Positions 26,281 to 33,225 of a stretch of DNA of 48,206 nucleotides are shown here, piece by piece (the first letter of the stretch is position 1; every line of letters starts with the position of its first letter). A program made the translations under genes and the position numbers. The stretch covers positions 1-48,206 of the IMG/VR virus record IMGVR_UViG_3300025652_000122; one strand, written 5' to 3'. This DNA comes from a virus. The notes under the pieces were generated by a model. It was not told the DNA's origin. It saw nothing but the letters and a program-made list of their open reading frames with translations, and made no database searches.

Positions 26281-26453
26281 GTCTTCCCCTTTAATTTGGC
26301 TTCTGGTTCCGAGGTTCTAGCATCATAAATCTCAAAATGTTTTTGGCAGATGAACCCGCATTCAATCGCTGGCTGTCCTTCCCGAGAAAAGGTGTCCCAC
26401 TCGGCTTCAATACTGAAGTCGTCAGCCTTACACCCACAAGAGAGAATAATCAT
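26277..26453 (-). CDS. Small Cys/His protein, possible zinc-binding
   Basis: The ORF encodes 58 residues beginning MIILSCGCKADDFSIEAEWD. Cys6, Cys8, Cys32, Cys36 and His39 form a CxC ... CxxxCxxH pattern that could bind zinc. AGAGGAG precedes the ATG, and ATGA overlaps join it to both neighbours, which supports it as a real gene. Function unknown; protein- or nucleic-acid-binding is plausible. Confidence 0.7.
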   Translation of the reverse strand: MIILSCGCKADDFSIEAEWDTFSREGQPAIECGFICQKHFEIYDARTSEPEAKLKGKT

Positions 26454-26770
26454 GTGTTCTTCTCCTCTGGTAAAAACTCAGCCTTTATAAGGTTAGCAGC
26501 AACCTGCCAATAGTTGTGACTGCCATTAGCCGCCTCGTGTTGAATCATCAGCAGGTTTACGATGCGCTGGCGTTCTGTCCTTACAGCGGCTTCTTTGGCT
26601 TCATGTAACTCGCGCATGACCTCGATGACCGCCAGTTCATGTTTGAGCATGATGGCCTTAATCATCTCGATGGGCGTCTCAATCATCGCCATCGCCGCCG
26701 CCTTGGTCTTGTCCTGCTCGGTCTTGGCTTTGATGATTGCCTCTTGGTGGAGTTTGGATAAAGACTTCAT
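26450..26770 (-). CDS. Hypothetical helical protein
   Basis: A 106-residue protein, almost wholly helical and heptad-like (KLHQEAIIKAKTEQDKTKAA, MIKAIMLKHELAVIEVMREL), ending FLPEEKNT. ATGA overlaps at both ends. The end matches that of the 27000-27185 product (GKNT), reflecting a shared AAGAACACATGA junction. Function unknown. Confidence 0.65.
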   Translation of the reverse strand: MKSLSKLHQEAIIKAKTEQDKTKAAAMAMIETPIEMIKAIMLKHELAVIEVMRELHEAKEAAVRTERQRIVNLLMIQHEAANGSHNYWQVAANLIKAEFLPEEKNT

Positions 26771-27003
26771 GGCTTGAACCCCACAACTGCCAGCGCAGAC
26801 AACTCCTTGAAATCGCTCTCATCCATCGTAATGTTTACGCTTGTGTCCTTACCAATACCAACGGTGCTGGTAATCCAGCCATCGCCGTAATATTCGGTCC
26901 TCTTAGCGGCTCGTTGGAACCCATTACGCCTGACCAATTCAAACAGCAACTGCTCGTCGCTAAATGTCTCAATGGCTCTGTCCCATGTGTTGTTTTTGCT
27001 CAT
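26767..27003 (-). CDS. Small hypothetical protein
   Basis: A 78-residue protein. ATG 27003 is chosen because it forms an ATGA overlap with the upstream stop and has AGGGGAAG upstream; ATG 27033 is less likely. Contains SDEQLLFELVRRNGFQRAA (helical) then a beta-rich part (TEYYGDGWITSTVGIG). No family recognised. Confidence 0.6.
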   Translation of the reverse strand: MSKNNTWDRAIETFSDEQLLFELVRRNGFQRAAKRTEYYGDGWITSTVGIGKDTSVNITMDESDFKELSALAVVGFKP

Positions 27004-27185
27004 GTGTTCTTCCCCTTTACTATCGGTGCCCACTTGGTGCGCGGCTCATTAGCGTGTTTAATATAGAAATGAATCAGGTGATCAAAGATCTGAACGTACG
27101 TCATGCGCACCCCCGTCTCACCCTGTATGAAATCCCGTATATCGTCTATGCTCTCAGCTATTTCCACAGTTATGCGCTTAGTCAT
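27000..27185 (-). CDS. Possible ribbon-helix-helix DNA-binding protein
   Basis: A 61-residue protein. An N-terminal strand (MTKRITVEIAES) is followed by two helices (DDIRDFIQGET and TYVQIFDHLIHFYIKHA), the order and size of Arc/CopG-type RHH proteins, which bind operators as dimers. It could be the regulator for this operon or the nearby octamer cluster. Fold call is by pattern only. ATGA overlaps at both ends. Confidence 0.5.
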   Translation of the reverse strand: MTKRITVEIAESIDDIRDFIQGETGVRMTYVQIFDHLIHFYIKHANEPRTKWAPIVKGKNT

Positions 27186-27652
27186 GTCTTCTCCGCTATA
27201 GCCGTGGCCCGCCCACCACGAATCTCAGACTTCACCAAATCTAATGCCCTCTCCATTTGCTGCACATTGATCACGTCCAACTGCGCATCATGCAACTCCA
27301 TCACCGTATTGAGCGCAGCCATCTCATCACTCTTCAATACAAACCGACCAAGCTCCATGGACCGCCGACCAACCGAACGTAACGCCTCCAACCCAGCACG
27401 AACCTCCGAGCTGTACTCACGGCCCACGCCCAAACGATACAAAGCCTCAGTCATGTTCACCATTGCAATCAATACATCAATGTTCGCCCTGTTCGCCTTG
27501 CCCGTCACCAACGCCTCCAACGCAGAATGAGACCGCAGCCGCATCGTCACCAACGCACTACCATGCTCCGCTATCGGCGTGAAACCCTGCTTGATATAAG
27601 CCATCGGATCAAGAATCACGCCCTTAGGCCGATATTTACTCTTCTTCCTCAC
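27182..27652 (-). CDS. Conserved hypothetical phage protein
   Basis: A 156-residue helical protein starting at GTG 27652, with GGAGG about 8 nt upstream, overlapping the preceding gene by 17 nt. Begins MRKKSKYRPKGVILDPMAYI and has long helices in the centre (ANIDVLIAMVNMTEALYRLG, ALNTVMELHDAQLDVINVQQ). Similar proteins are common in phages of proteobacteria; function not known to me. Confidence 0.65.
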   Translation of the reverse strand: MRKKSKYRPKGVILDPMAYIKQGFTPIAEHGSALVTMRLRSHSALEALVTGKANRANIDVLIAMVNMTEALYRLGVGREYSSEVRAGLEALRSVGRRSMELGRFVLKSDEMAALNTVMELHDAQLDVINVQQMERALDLVKSEIRGGRATAIAEKT

Positions 27653-27806
27653 CTAAGGCCTCCACTATCTCTAATAGCATCAACGTCACGTCTAGGTGAA
27701 AGTCATCAATGCTAAACCCCTCCTCCCACTTTTCCAACAAATGCCTCGCCTGATGCAAGGCAGAATCTTTCTTCTCAATAGCCGCAATAATTTCCTCTGT
27801 TTTCAT
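27636..27806 (-). CDS. Small acidic helical protein
   Basis: The ORF encodes 56 residues, MKTEEIIAAIEKKDSALHQA at the start and ALGEEEE at the end. AGGAG sits 6 nt before the ATG and the gene is placed exactly between two train members (8-nt gap upstream, 17-nt overlap downstream). Function unknown. Confidence 0.65.
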   Translation of the reverse strand: MKTEEIIAAIEKKDSALHQARHLLEKWEEGFSIDDFHLDVTLMLLEIVEALGEEEE

Positions 27807-27814
27807 ATGCTCTC

Positions 27815-28255
27815 CTATTTCCGGCGTCCAACGGAGCCGCCTTTTACTATGTTCCCGTTAGTGTCATTGTTCCGGTTTGAGTAAGCCAAAGTAGACATGT
27901 CTATTCGCTTCTCGTCTCGGTGCATGGCGTGTCTCGCGTTTGCTACCTCCGCATCACGAATCGCTTTTTTCAGACAGTCGTAATTGCTACCCTCCAATTT
28001 GCGCAGTAAGTCAATGTCTCTGTCGGCATTGTGATCCCACATCCATGTATTGATTTTGGGCAAGTGTGCGGCAGCAAAAACCCGTACCCCTACGTACCAA
28101 GGTAGCCCTATGGGTGGAATTCGTTTTAGTGGGGGGTCACAATCTACCGCGTACTTGCCACTCAGCGCGGCGAACAATTTAAGGGCATCCCCCACGTTCG
28201 CATTAGTACGCCAAGTTTTTATCAGCGCCGCATCCCAGTTCTTTTGATCGCTCAT
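27815..28255 (-). CDS. Hypothetical protein
   Basis: A 146-residue protein, MSDQKNWDAALIKTWRTNAN at the start, with a hydrophobic centre (LPWYVGVRVFAAAHLPKI) and a basic end (GGSVGRRK). Start overlaps the preceding stop (ATGA). No recognised family. Confidence 0.6.
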   Translation of the reverse strand: MSDQKNWDAALIKTWRTNANVGDALKLFAALSGKYAVDCDPPLKRIPPIGLPWYVGVRVFAAAHLPKINTWMWDHNADRDIDLLRKLEGSNYDCLKKAIRDAEVANARHAMHRDEKRIDMSTLAYSNRNNDTNGNIVKGGSVGRRK

Positions 28256-28434
28256 AATTTAAAAATGGCAGACGCCACCCCCACAATAAATGCTACCAAC
28301 CCAACAGCTGCAATGGCCGTTACCGCCCATACCAACATGTCAGCCCACTCACTAAACCCATCATCCAACTCCCGCCAATCCCCAATAGGACGCGGCTCCA
28401 CCGGATTTTCCTTAGTGTCTCGTTTCACCAGCAT
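28252..28434 (-). CDS. Small single-pass membrane protein
   Basis: A 60-residue protein; ATG 28434 is preferred since GGAGG lies 6-7 nt upstream, while earlier in-frame codons overlap the previous gene. A soluble charged N-terminus (about 1-32) is followed by one hydrophobic helix at about 34-58 (WAVTAIAAVGLVAFIVGVAS). C-tail-anchored inner-membrane protein of unknown role. Confidence 0.65.
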   Translation of the reverse strand: MLVKRDTKENPVEPRPIGDWRELDDGFSEWADMLVWAVTAIAAVGLVAFIVGVASAIFKL

Positions 28435-28753
28435 CATCACCCTCCTCATCAGATTCATCATCATCTTCCTCCTCAATATCAATCGTCTGCACTTTCGTGT
28501 CCCGATACGCAGACATCACCGCCCCCAACAACTCATGCAAATCCATACTCTGCAACTTCGCTAACGCCGCCACAGCAACCACCATCCCACCTAATGACCT
28601 AGGATCCTCCATATCCTGCGGATCATCACCCCCTATGTACTCCAACAACAGCCCCGCAGCTATCGCACAATCCTCACGAAACTCACCATCATCCGGGTTA
28701 TTAGGATCAAACATATATGCACTCTTAGTTAAAAATTTAGTTACGTTTATCAT
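28412..28753 (-). CDS. Hypothetical protein with acidic tail
   Basis: A 113-residue protein starting at ATG 28753, which forms an ATGA overlap with the preceding stop. The central helix pair (DCAIAAGLLLEYIGG, GGMVVAVAALAKLQSMDLHE) precedes a very acidic end (IEEEDDDESDEEGDDAGE), reminiscent of DNA-mimic or SSB-type tails. Function unknown. Confidence 0.65.
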   Translation of the reverse strand: MINVTKFLTKSAYMFDPNNPDDGEFREDCAIAAGLLLEYIGGDDPQDMEDPRSLGGMVVAVAALAKLQSMDLHELLGAVMSAYRDTKVQTIDIEEEDDDESDEEGDDAGETRH

Positions 28754-28959
28754 AGCTCGTCGTACCAATCATCTATCTGAATGAATAAATCAAAAAAATC
28801 ATCCTCAGTCAATAACGACGTAACATCCAAGGTCCCCGGACCATGGACCACGCTTACCTTAAAAATTCTGGACTCACCATTCTCATCGAGACCATATTCG
28901 ACCTGCACGGGCAAATTAAGTAATAAGTCTGCCGTGTACCGCGCTTCAGGGACTAACAT
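28750..28959 (-). CDS. First gene of leftward operon, small acidic protein
   Basis: A 69-residue protein starting MLVPEARYTADLLLNLPVQV, ending IQIDDWYDEL. The leader AACAGAAAGGATAGTGT before the ATG matches the AGAAAGGATA leader used by the rightward accessory genes. It begins the 15-gene leftward train driven from 28999-29027. Function unknown. Confidence 0.7.
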   Translation of the reverse strand: MLVPEARYTADLLLNLPVQVEYGLDENGESRIFKVSVVHGPGTLDVTSLLTEDDFFDLFIQIDDWYDEL

Positions 28960-28998
28960 ACACTATCCTTTCTGTTGTTCACTTGTTAAGATAGGTAC

Positions 28999-29027
28999 AG
29001 TTTAGGTTCAGGGGCTACAGAAGTCAA
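28999..29027 (-). promoter_or_regulatory. Promoter of the leftward small-gene operon
   Basis: On the minus strand TTGACT (29027-29022), a 17-bp spacer and TAAACT (29004-28999) lie about 40 nt upstream of the first ATG at 28959. Sigma70-like, moderately good match. Confidence 0.6.
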
Positions 29028-29099
29028 CCAGTTTGTGTCGAAATCCGTAGGGGTTTACCCTAGTAAATGGCTGTTTTTGCGGAAACCTATAGAGATATT

Positions 29100-29230
29100 T
29101 CTGGAGAAAATAAAAAAAAATATTTTTTTGTGAGATTTGACGTAATAGACGTAATGCCGTAATAAGTGAGTGTTTATGCGGGTTTTGGGCTAGTCGGTGA
29201 CATTACGTCTGTATTTTAGACGTAATTTTC
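29100..29230. promoter_or_regulatory. AT-rich region with GACGTAAT octamer cluster (candidate origin/operator)
   Basis: Within the 408-nt divergent gap 28960-29367. Octamers: GACGTAAT at 29139 and 29148, GCCGTAAT at 29156, ATTACGTC (inverted) at 29202-29209, and GACGTAAT at 29219-29226. The last two form a 9-bp perfect inverted repeat (ATTACGTCT / AGACGTAAT, 7-nt loop). A run of A then T (about 29108-29129) lies beside it and could unwind easily. The layout fits initiator iterons or a repressor operator controlling both flanking promoters. Confidence 0.6.
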
Positions 29231-29309
29231 TGGGGGGTTGTCGCATTTTAATTTTTTAGTTTTAATTTTTCTTTTTCTCAGACTGCCCTATATAGGTTTT
29301 GAAAATAGG

Positions 29310-29338
29310 TTGAGGCCCCTGTGTACACTAGATATACT
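29310..29338 (+). promoter_or_regulatory. Promoter for the terminase small-subunit operon
   Basis: TTGAGG (29310-29315), 17-bp spacer, TATACT (29333-29338), 29 nt upstream of the TTG start at 29368. A second TACACT hexamer overlaps just upstream (29324-29329). Confidence 0.6.
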
Positions 29339-29367
29339 TAGGCAACAGATAACACAAGGAAATCGTT

Positions 29368-29583
29368 TTGATACAGATTGAAGCAGGGATTGTAATCCCT
29401 AGTCACCGTTCGATGTACCCGTTTTCAGAGATGCTACCGGGCGATAGCTTTCTTGTACAAGACCGTAAGAAAGCAGACTCAGCTAGGGTGGCATCCATTC
29501 GCTTTGTCAAGCGCCAAGAGCCCGATTGGGCCTTTGTTATGCGCAAGGTGGCGGATGGCTGGCGCATCTGGCGGACTGCCTAA
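29368..29583 (+). CDS. Small hypothetical protein before terminase small subunit
   Basis: A 71-residue protein starting at TTG 29368, with AAGGA 7 nt upstream. Content MIQIEAGIVIPSHRSMYPFS, a beta-rich core (SFLVQDRKKADSARVASIRF) and WAFVMRKVADGWRIWRTA resemble short phage proteins with a replication- or transcription-associated beta domain; no family certain. Stop overlaps the next start (TAATG). Confidence 0.65.
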   Translation: MIQIEAGIVIPSHRSMYPFSEMLPGDSFLVQDRKKADSARVASIRFVKRQEPDWAFVMRKVADGWRIWRTA

Positions 29584-30245
29584 TGCCAAAGCGCGACGTT
29601 TGGAACGTTCCCCCTGTTGTCCCTGACAAGGCAAAGAATCGCCTTGCGACCGAAGTAAAGCCGCTGCGCAAGCAAAAGGTATTGAATGCTAAGGAATGGA
29701 AGTTTGTCCAAGAGTATGTGTCAGGAGATGGCCGGGTCACTTTGAAAGAGGCGGCTATCCGGGCAGGGTATAAAGAGGGCAGCGCGTCAGTTATGGCGTG
29801 GAAGTTGACCAACCCGAAAGAGTATCCTCATGTTGTGGCTGCAATTCAGGCATATCGCGCCGAATTGGCTTCTAAGTACAACACCAGCTATGAGCGGCAC
29901 ATGCGGGACTTGCAGGTCATCAGGGATAAGGCCATGGACAGCGGAGCATGGGCGGCTGCGGTGCAGGCGGAGTACCGCCGGGGCCAAGCCCTTGGGACTA
30001 TTTATGTCGAGCGCAAAGAGATCAGGCACGGCACCATTGATAGCATGAGCAAAGAAGAGGTGCAGCGCAAGCTGGACGAGTTAAAGCAGCTGTACGGTCC
30101 CCCGCCTACTGCCTTGATCGATGCGGATAGCGGGCAAGTATTGGATACCATTGAGCGGGAGAAAGACCCTGTTTTTGATCCCGGCGTGGCCGAACCGCCA
30201 TTAGATATTTTCGAGCGGGATAATGACAATGGCCCTGACGCCTGA
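29583..30245 (+). CDS. Terminase small subunit
   Basis: A 220-residue protein from ATG 29583 (one-base overlap with the previous stop). The block LNAKEWKFVQEYV, TLKEAAIRAGY and VMAWKLTNPKEYPHVVAAI (about 38-90) is the helix-turn-helix of Terminase_2/small-terminase proteins. RHMRDLQVIRDKA and EYRRGQALGTIYV follow. It would recognise the packaging site and recruit the large subunit, which lies about 5 kb downstream, separated by accessory genes. Confidence 0.85.
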   Translation: MPKRDVWNVPPVVPDKAKNRLATEVKPLRKQKVLNAKEWKFVQEYVSGDGRVTLKEAAIRAGYKEGSASVMAWKLTNPKEYPHVVAAIQAYRAELASKYNTSYERHMRDLQVIRDKAMDSGAWAAAVQAEYRRGQALGTIYVERKEIRHGTIDSMSKEEVQRKLDELKQLYGPPPTALIDADSGQVLDTIEREKDPVFDPGVAEPPLDIFERDNDNGPDA

Positions 30246-30627
30246 GGCTAGGTTTTCCGCGAGGGTCCGCGATGGGTTGAAGGCATGCGGCTGTGATGTT
30301 GAGCGCATTGAAAACCGGGTGAACCTTGGGGTGTCCGATATGGTCATTGGCGTCGGCCCCTTGTTTGTCACGGTGGAATTGAAGGTTGTAGCTCGTGGGC
30401 TACAAGTGAAGCTGCGACCGCATCAAATATCGTTTTTGACCCGGCATGCCTTGAAGGGCCGCCCGGCTTTTGTCCTTGTTAAATACGATGCTGCCGACGA
30501 GGTGCGGTTATATCATGGCCGCCAAGCCGTCGAGCTTGCGACCGAAGGTTTACGGCTGCAGCCGATAGCAGCGTGGCCGTCCCGGGGCATGCCTTGGGAT
30601 AAACTATCAGAAGCCCTTAGCCAATAG
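30223..30627 (+). CDS. VRR-NUC-like nuclease
   Basis: A 134-residue protein overlapping the terminase gene by 23 nt. Carries the VRR-NUC pattern: LGVSDMVI (Asp39), TVELKVV (Glu52, Lys54), LRPHQISFL (Gln69) and a strand AFVLVKY. Stand-alone VRR-NUC domains cut branched or structured DNA and may resolve replication intermediates before packaging. ATG 30229 is an alternative start two codons in. Confidence 0.8.
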   Translation: MTMALTPEARFSARVRDGLKACGCDVERIENRVNLGVSDMVIGVGPLFVTVELKVVARGLQVKLRPHQISFLTRHALKGRPAFVLVKYDAADEVRLYHGRQAVELATEGLRLQPIAAWPSRGMPWDKLSEALSQ

Positions 30628-30637
30628 AAAATAATCA

Positions 30638-30684
30638 TTGGACAGTCGGACTTGCTGGGTTATTATTGCTTTGCGTTTTCGCAA
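30638..30684 (+). promoter_or_regulatory. Promoter plus 5' hairpin, cassette A
   Basis: TTGGAC (30638-30643), 17-bp spacer, TATTAT (30661-30666). Four bases later a hairpin TTGCG-TTTT-CGCAA (30671-30684) would sit at the 5' end of the message, then TTTTAGAAAGGATAGAGAG and the ATG at 30704. Confidence 0.65.
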
Positions 30685-30703
30685 TTTTAGAAAGGATAGA
30701 GAG

Positions 30704-30895
30704 ATGACACACGATCAGTTTATTGATCGGCTGGCCTTAGAGGTTGCCGATAGCATGGACCACGATAACCTTTGGTTTTTCGCTGTTCGAGTATTGGGCG
30801 ATGAGTATTCACGTCTTAGTAATGATGAGCTGGCCGCGACTGTTGCGAGCCATGCCCCCCAGCTGCTGGATGAGTTAATGGAGTTGCCGAAATGA
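30704..30895 (+). CDS. Small acidic hypothetical protein
   Basis: A 63-residue protein, MTHDQFIDRLALEVADSMDH at the start, helical and acidic. The ATG at 30704 follows AGAAAGGATAGAG; a TTG at 30638 overlaps the -35 box and is not used. Coupled by ATGA to the next gene. Function unknown. Confidence 0.7.
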   Translation: MTHDQFIDRLALEVADSMDHDNLWFFAVRVLGDEYSRLSNDELAATVASHAPQLLDELMELPK

Positions 30896-31086
30896 AAAAA
30901 GAGCCTGATTATTTCGCTATCTCCCGTGTATGGGATGAAGGCGTTGCTTGCGCGGACTGCATGCATTGTCATACTCGTAAAGAGACCCGGCCATATGGTG
31001 AAGGTTCCGTTTATGAGACTTTCCGGGAATGCGATATTCTGGACGAGCTGGCCGATGGGGATTGCCCCGGCCTTGGAACGAATTAG
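30892..31086 (+). CDS. Small Cys-rich protein, possible zinc-binding
   Basis: A 64-residue protein with CADCMHCH (Cys20, Cys23, Cys26 in C-x2-C-x2-C) and later Cys47 and Cys58. Pattern fits a small zinc-binding domain. ATGA overlap with the preceding gene. Function unknown. Confidence 0.68.
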   Translation: MKKEPDYFAISRVWDEGVACADCMHCHTRKETRPYGEGSVYETFRECDILDELADGDCPGLGTN

Positions 31087-31101
31087 GGTTTCACCTAAGT
31101 C

Positions 31102-31133
31102 GGGCTTAGAATTTTAGAGGCTATACTAAGCCC
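31102..31133 (+). promoter_or_regulatory. -10 element enclosed in an inverted repeat, cassette B
   Basis: GGGCTTAG (31102-31109) and CTAAGCCC (31126-31133) are perfect 8-bp arms around a 16-nt centre. The -10-like TATACT (31122-31127) overlaps the right arm. The common leader CTAGAAAGGATAG follows (31141-31153) before ATG 31158. Unlike the other cassettes the repeat surrounds the promoter, so it may be an operator or an upstream 3' hairpin. Confidence 0.5.
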
Positions 31134-31157
31134 TCACCAACTAGAAAGGATAGAACG

Positions 31158-31853
31158 ATGATTAAAACCGTCACACAATCAGGCAACAAAAAAACCGGGG
31201 CGATAGCGGTAACTTATCGCGCTGGGAAGACTAGCCCCTACGGGAGCTGCCCGGCCACTTGTTCACTCATGCCCGCGAATCATTGCGGAACCGTTGAAAT
31301 CGACCCGGAATATATGGCCGCTGTTGAAAACGCAGTACCCCGTCGTGGTATCGCGTGGACTTATTCACATTTCCCAGCCGAAGCCCTGCCCCTGCCGAAG
31401 AAGGGTAAAACCGTTTTTAATGCGAGCTGCGAGACGGTGGCGGAAGCCGTGCGAGCGGTAGAGCTTGGCCGCCCTGCTGTTATGGCCGCCGGGTTAGATA
31501 CCGTGGGGAGCTGGCCGCGTAAGGTGCATGGCGTGCAGTTTGCACAATGCCCCGCGGAACTGTCCGACAATTTCAGCTGCGCACAATGTGGCGGTGGTTC
31601 CCCGCTATGTGCGCGTGGTGACCGTGGATTTGTCGTGGTGTTTATCGCGCACGGAACCAGCAAAAAGAAAGTCGGCGCAGCCGAAAAGGGGGGCTGCTAT
31701 GGTTCAAGTGGTCCCGTGATGATTCAATGGAAAGCCGCGCAGGATAAGGGCTTGGAAAACGACGCGGAGGCGCTGGGTAGATTCGCGGCAACATTACCGC
31801 CCGGTTCGATGTTGCGGCACCATGTCGTCGGTGATGTGGGGGTGGCGATATGA
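31158..31853 (+). CDS. Conserved Cys-rich phage protein (DUF7227-like)
   Basis: A 231-residue protein starting MIKTVTQSGNKKTGAIAVTY. Cysteines are clustered: SCPATCSL...NHCG, then FSCAQCGGGSPLCARG and GGCYGSS, suggesting metal binding (possibly an Fe-S or zinc site). The N-terminal TYRAGKTSPYGSCPATCSL block recurs in phages of beta- and gammaproteobacteria; I associate it with DUF7227, function unknown. Coupled to a 20-residue membrane ORF by ATGA. Confidence 0.65.
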   Translation: MIKTVTQSGNKKTGAIAVTYRAGKTSPYGSCPATCSLMPANHCGTVEIDPEYMAAVENAVPRRGIAWTYSHFPAEALPLPKKGKTVFNASCETVAEAVRAVELGRPAVMAAGLDTVGSWPRKVHGVQFAQCPAELSDNFSCAQCGGGSPLCARGDRGFVVVFIAHGTSKKKVGAAEKGGCYGSSGPVMIQWKAAQDKGLENDAEALGRFAATLPPGSMLRHHVVGDVGVAI

Positions 31854-31912
31854 TTTTAATTTTAGTAGTAGCGGCTATTTTTTATATTGGCTGGGTTTTA
31901 TTTGATAGCTAA
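31850..31912 (+). CDS. 20-residue single-pass membrane microprotein
   Basis: The ORF reads MILILVVAAIFYIGWVLFDS, one hydrophobic helix with an acidic tip. Its ATG overlaps the stop of the upstream gene (ATGA), the junction used by bona fide coupled genes in this genome. No separate ribosome site. May be real or chance. Confidence 0.4.
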   Translation: MILILVVAAIFYIGWVLFDS

Positions 31913-31931
31913 GGGAAAGCCCTAATATGCG

Positions 31932-31980
31932 AGCCTTAATTTCAGGCTAAAATTGATTCACCGCTGCACGTCGTAGCGGT
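31932..31980 (+). promoter_or_regulatory. Promoter plus 5' hairpin, cassette C
   Basis: TAAAAT (31948-31953) is the -10; no good -35 is seen. An AGCCT/AGGCT inverted repeat (31932-31936 with 31944-31948) lies just before it. Six bases after the -10, ACCGCT (31960-31965) pairs with AGCGGT (31975-31980). TTTTATAAAGGATAGAGTA then leads to ATG 32000. Confidence 0.6.
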
Positions 31981-31999
31981 TTTTATAAAGGATAGAGTA

Positions 32000-33007
32000 A
32001 TGTCACATATGATTGATGAAACTACGGGCACCGCCGCAATTGCTTATGCAGGCGCGACACCATGGCACGGACTAGGGCAGGCGTTAACGCCCGGACAGTC
32101 AATTGAGACGTGGACAAAAGAAGCCGGGCTAGACTATACGGTTCTGGAAAGCCCCGTGATGTATGACAGCCCCGCGGCTAGTGTTCCGCAAGTATGGCCT
32201 AATCGCAAGGTTTTGCACCGTAGCGACACCGGGGCACCGCTGGCCGTAGTGAGTGACAATTACAACGTCGTCCAGCCGTCCGCCGTGATGGGTTTTTTTA
32301 GCGAGCTGGTGAGAATCGGGGGCTTTGAGATGGAAACCGCCGGAGCCCTTAGCGATGGCCGCCGGGTTTGGGCGCTGGCTAAAGTAGGCGATGCCGCCCC
32401 GGTGGTGGACGGTGACCTAGTCAAGCCTTATATTTTGCTGGGCACGTCATACGATGGCACCATGGCAACCGTGGCAAAGTTTACCGCTATACGCGTGGTT
32501 TGTAATAACACCATAACCGCCGCCGTGGGGGGATACAGTAACGGGGCACCGATACGCGGGGAAGCCGACAGCGAGAAAGGCTATTTAAAGTCCGCGGTGC
32601 GTGTATTGCATAGCGCGAATTTTGACCCGGACAGCGTCCGCTTACAGCTGGGTATTGTGGCGAATCAATTCGAGCGTTTTATGGTGACCAGCCGCCAACT
32701 TGCAGGCGAAACCATGAGCGCAGCCGAAGCCGATAGTTTCGTGGCCGAATTGCTCAAGCCCTATCACACAAGCCGCTTGGATATTAGCGAGAGCAAAGCA
32801 TATAAGCGCATCATGCAGTTGTTCAACGGTGCGGCTATTGGCGCGGACATACAAGGCGTGGCTGGTACGCGCTGGGCGGCACTCAATGCCGTTACCGAGC
32901 TAGTTGACCATGAGCGCGGACGCACGGCTAATACGCGCATGGAAAGCGCATGGTTTGGCACGGGTTCTGCCCTTAAAAACCGCGCTTTAGAGCTACTTTC
33001 TGCCTAA
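32000..33007 (+). CDS. DUF932 phage/plasmid-like protein
   Basis: A 335-residue protein of the DUF932 (TIGR03299-like) family: AYAGATPWHGLGQAL near the N-terminus, SDNYNVVQPSAVMGFF, FTAIRVVCNNTI and the C-terminal NTRMESAWFGTGSALKNRAL. The family is common in phages and plasmids, usually near replication or accessory genes, with no established reaction. Monocistronic here, with its own promoter and a 3' hairpin. Confidence 0.92.
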   Translation: MSHMIDETTGTAAIAYAGATPWHGLGQALTPGQSIETWTKEAGLDYTVLESPVMYDSPAASVPQVWPNRKVLHRSDTGAPLAVVSDNYNVVQPSAVMGFFSELVRIGGFEMETAGALSDGRRVWALAKVGDAAPVVDGDLVKPYILLGTSYDGTMATVAKFTAIRVVCNNTITAAVGGYSNGAPIRGEADSEKGYLKSAVRVLHSANFDPDSVRLQLGIVANQFERFMVTSRQLAGETMSAAEADSFVAELLKPYHTSRLDISESKAYKRIMQLFNGAAIGADIQGVAGTRWAALNAVTELVDHERGRTANTRMESAWFGTGSALKNRALELLSA

Positions 33008-33018
33008 TTGCTTAACCT

Positions 33019-33055
33019 GCCCCATAATTGCCCAAAATACGGGTAATCGTGGGGC
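33019..33055 (+). terminator. Long 3' hairpin after the DUF932 gene
   Basis: The left arm 33019-33033 (GCCCCATAATTGCCC) pairs with 33041-33055 (GGGTAATCGTGGGGC) with one mismatch and two wobbles; 7-nt loop. Followed by TTGTGGCTTTATT, a poor U-tract, so it may be a weak terminator or a 3' stability element. Confidence 0.6.
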
Positions 33056-33175
33056 TTGTGGCTTTATTAGGTGCTTTTTTGTCATGTTGCTTTTACTGGT
33101 GTAAACCGGTTCCGGGGTGCTTGTCGCTTGGTGCGTGAGACGTGGCGCGCGGTGCGTGCGCCGTGTTGCATGGTT

Positions 33176-33198
33176 CGGGGCACGGGAACCGTGCCCCG
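33176..33198 (+). promoter_or_regulatory. Leader hairpin upstream of gene 33226
   Basis: CGGGGCACGG (33176-33185), GAA loop, CCGTGCCCCG (33189-33198): 10 perfect base pairs. It lies 27 nt before ATG 33226. No clear -10 precedes it; the nearest, TGTAAA near 33102, is weak. The remaining 33056-33175 stretch is G/T-rich and holds no gene I can support. Confidence 0.6.
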
Positions 33199-33225
33199 TG
33201 GGGCTTTATCTATTGGGGGTTTGTG

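Noticed and set aside
33142-33225. GTG start giving an 89-residue form of the 33226 gene
   Set aside because: It would translate through a 10-bp leader hairpin; ATG 33226 has a GGGGGT ribosome site.
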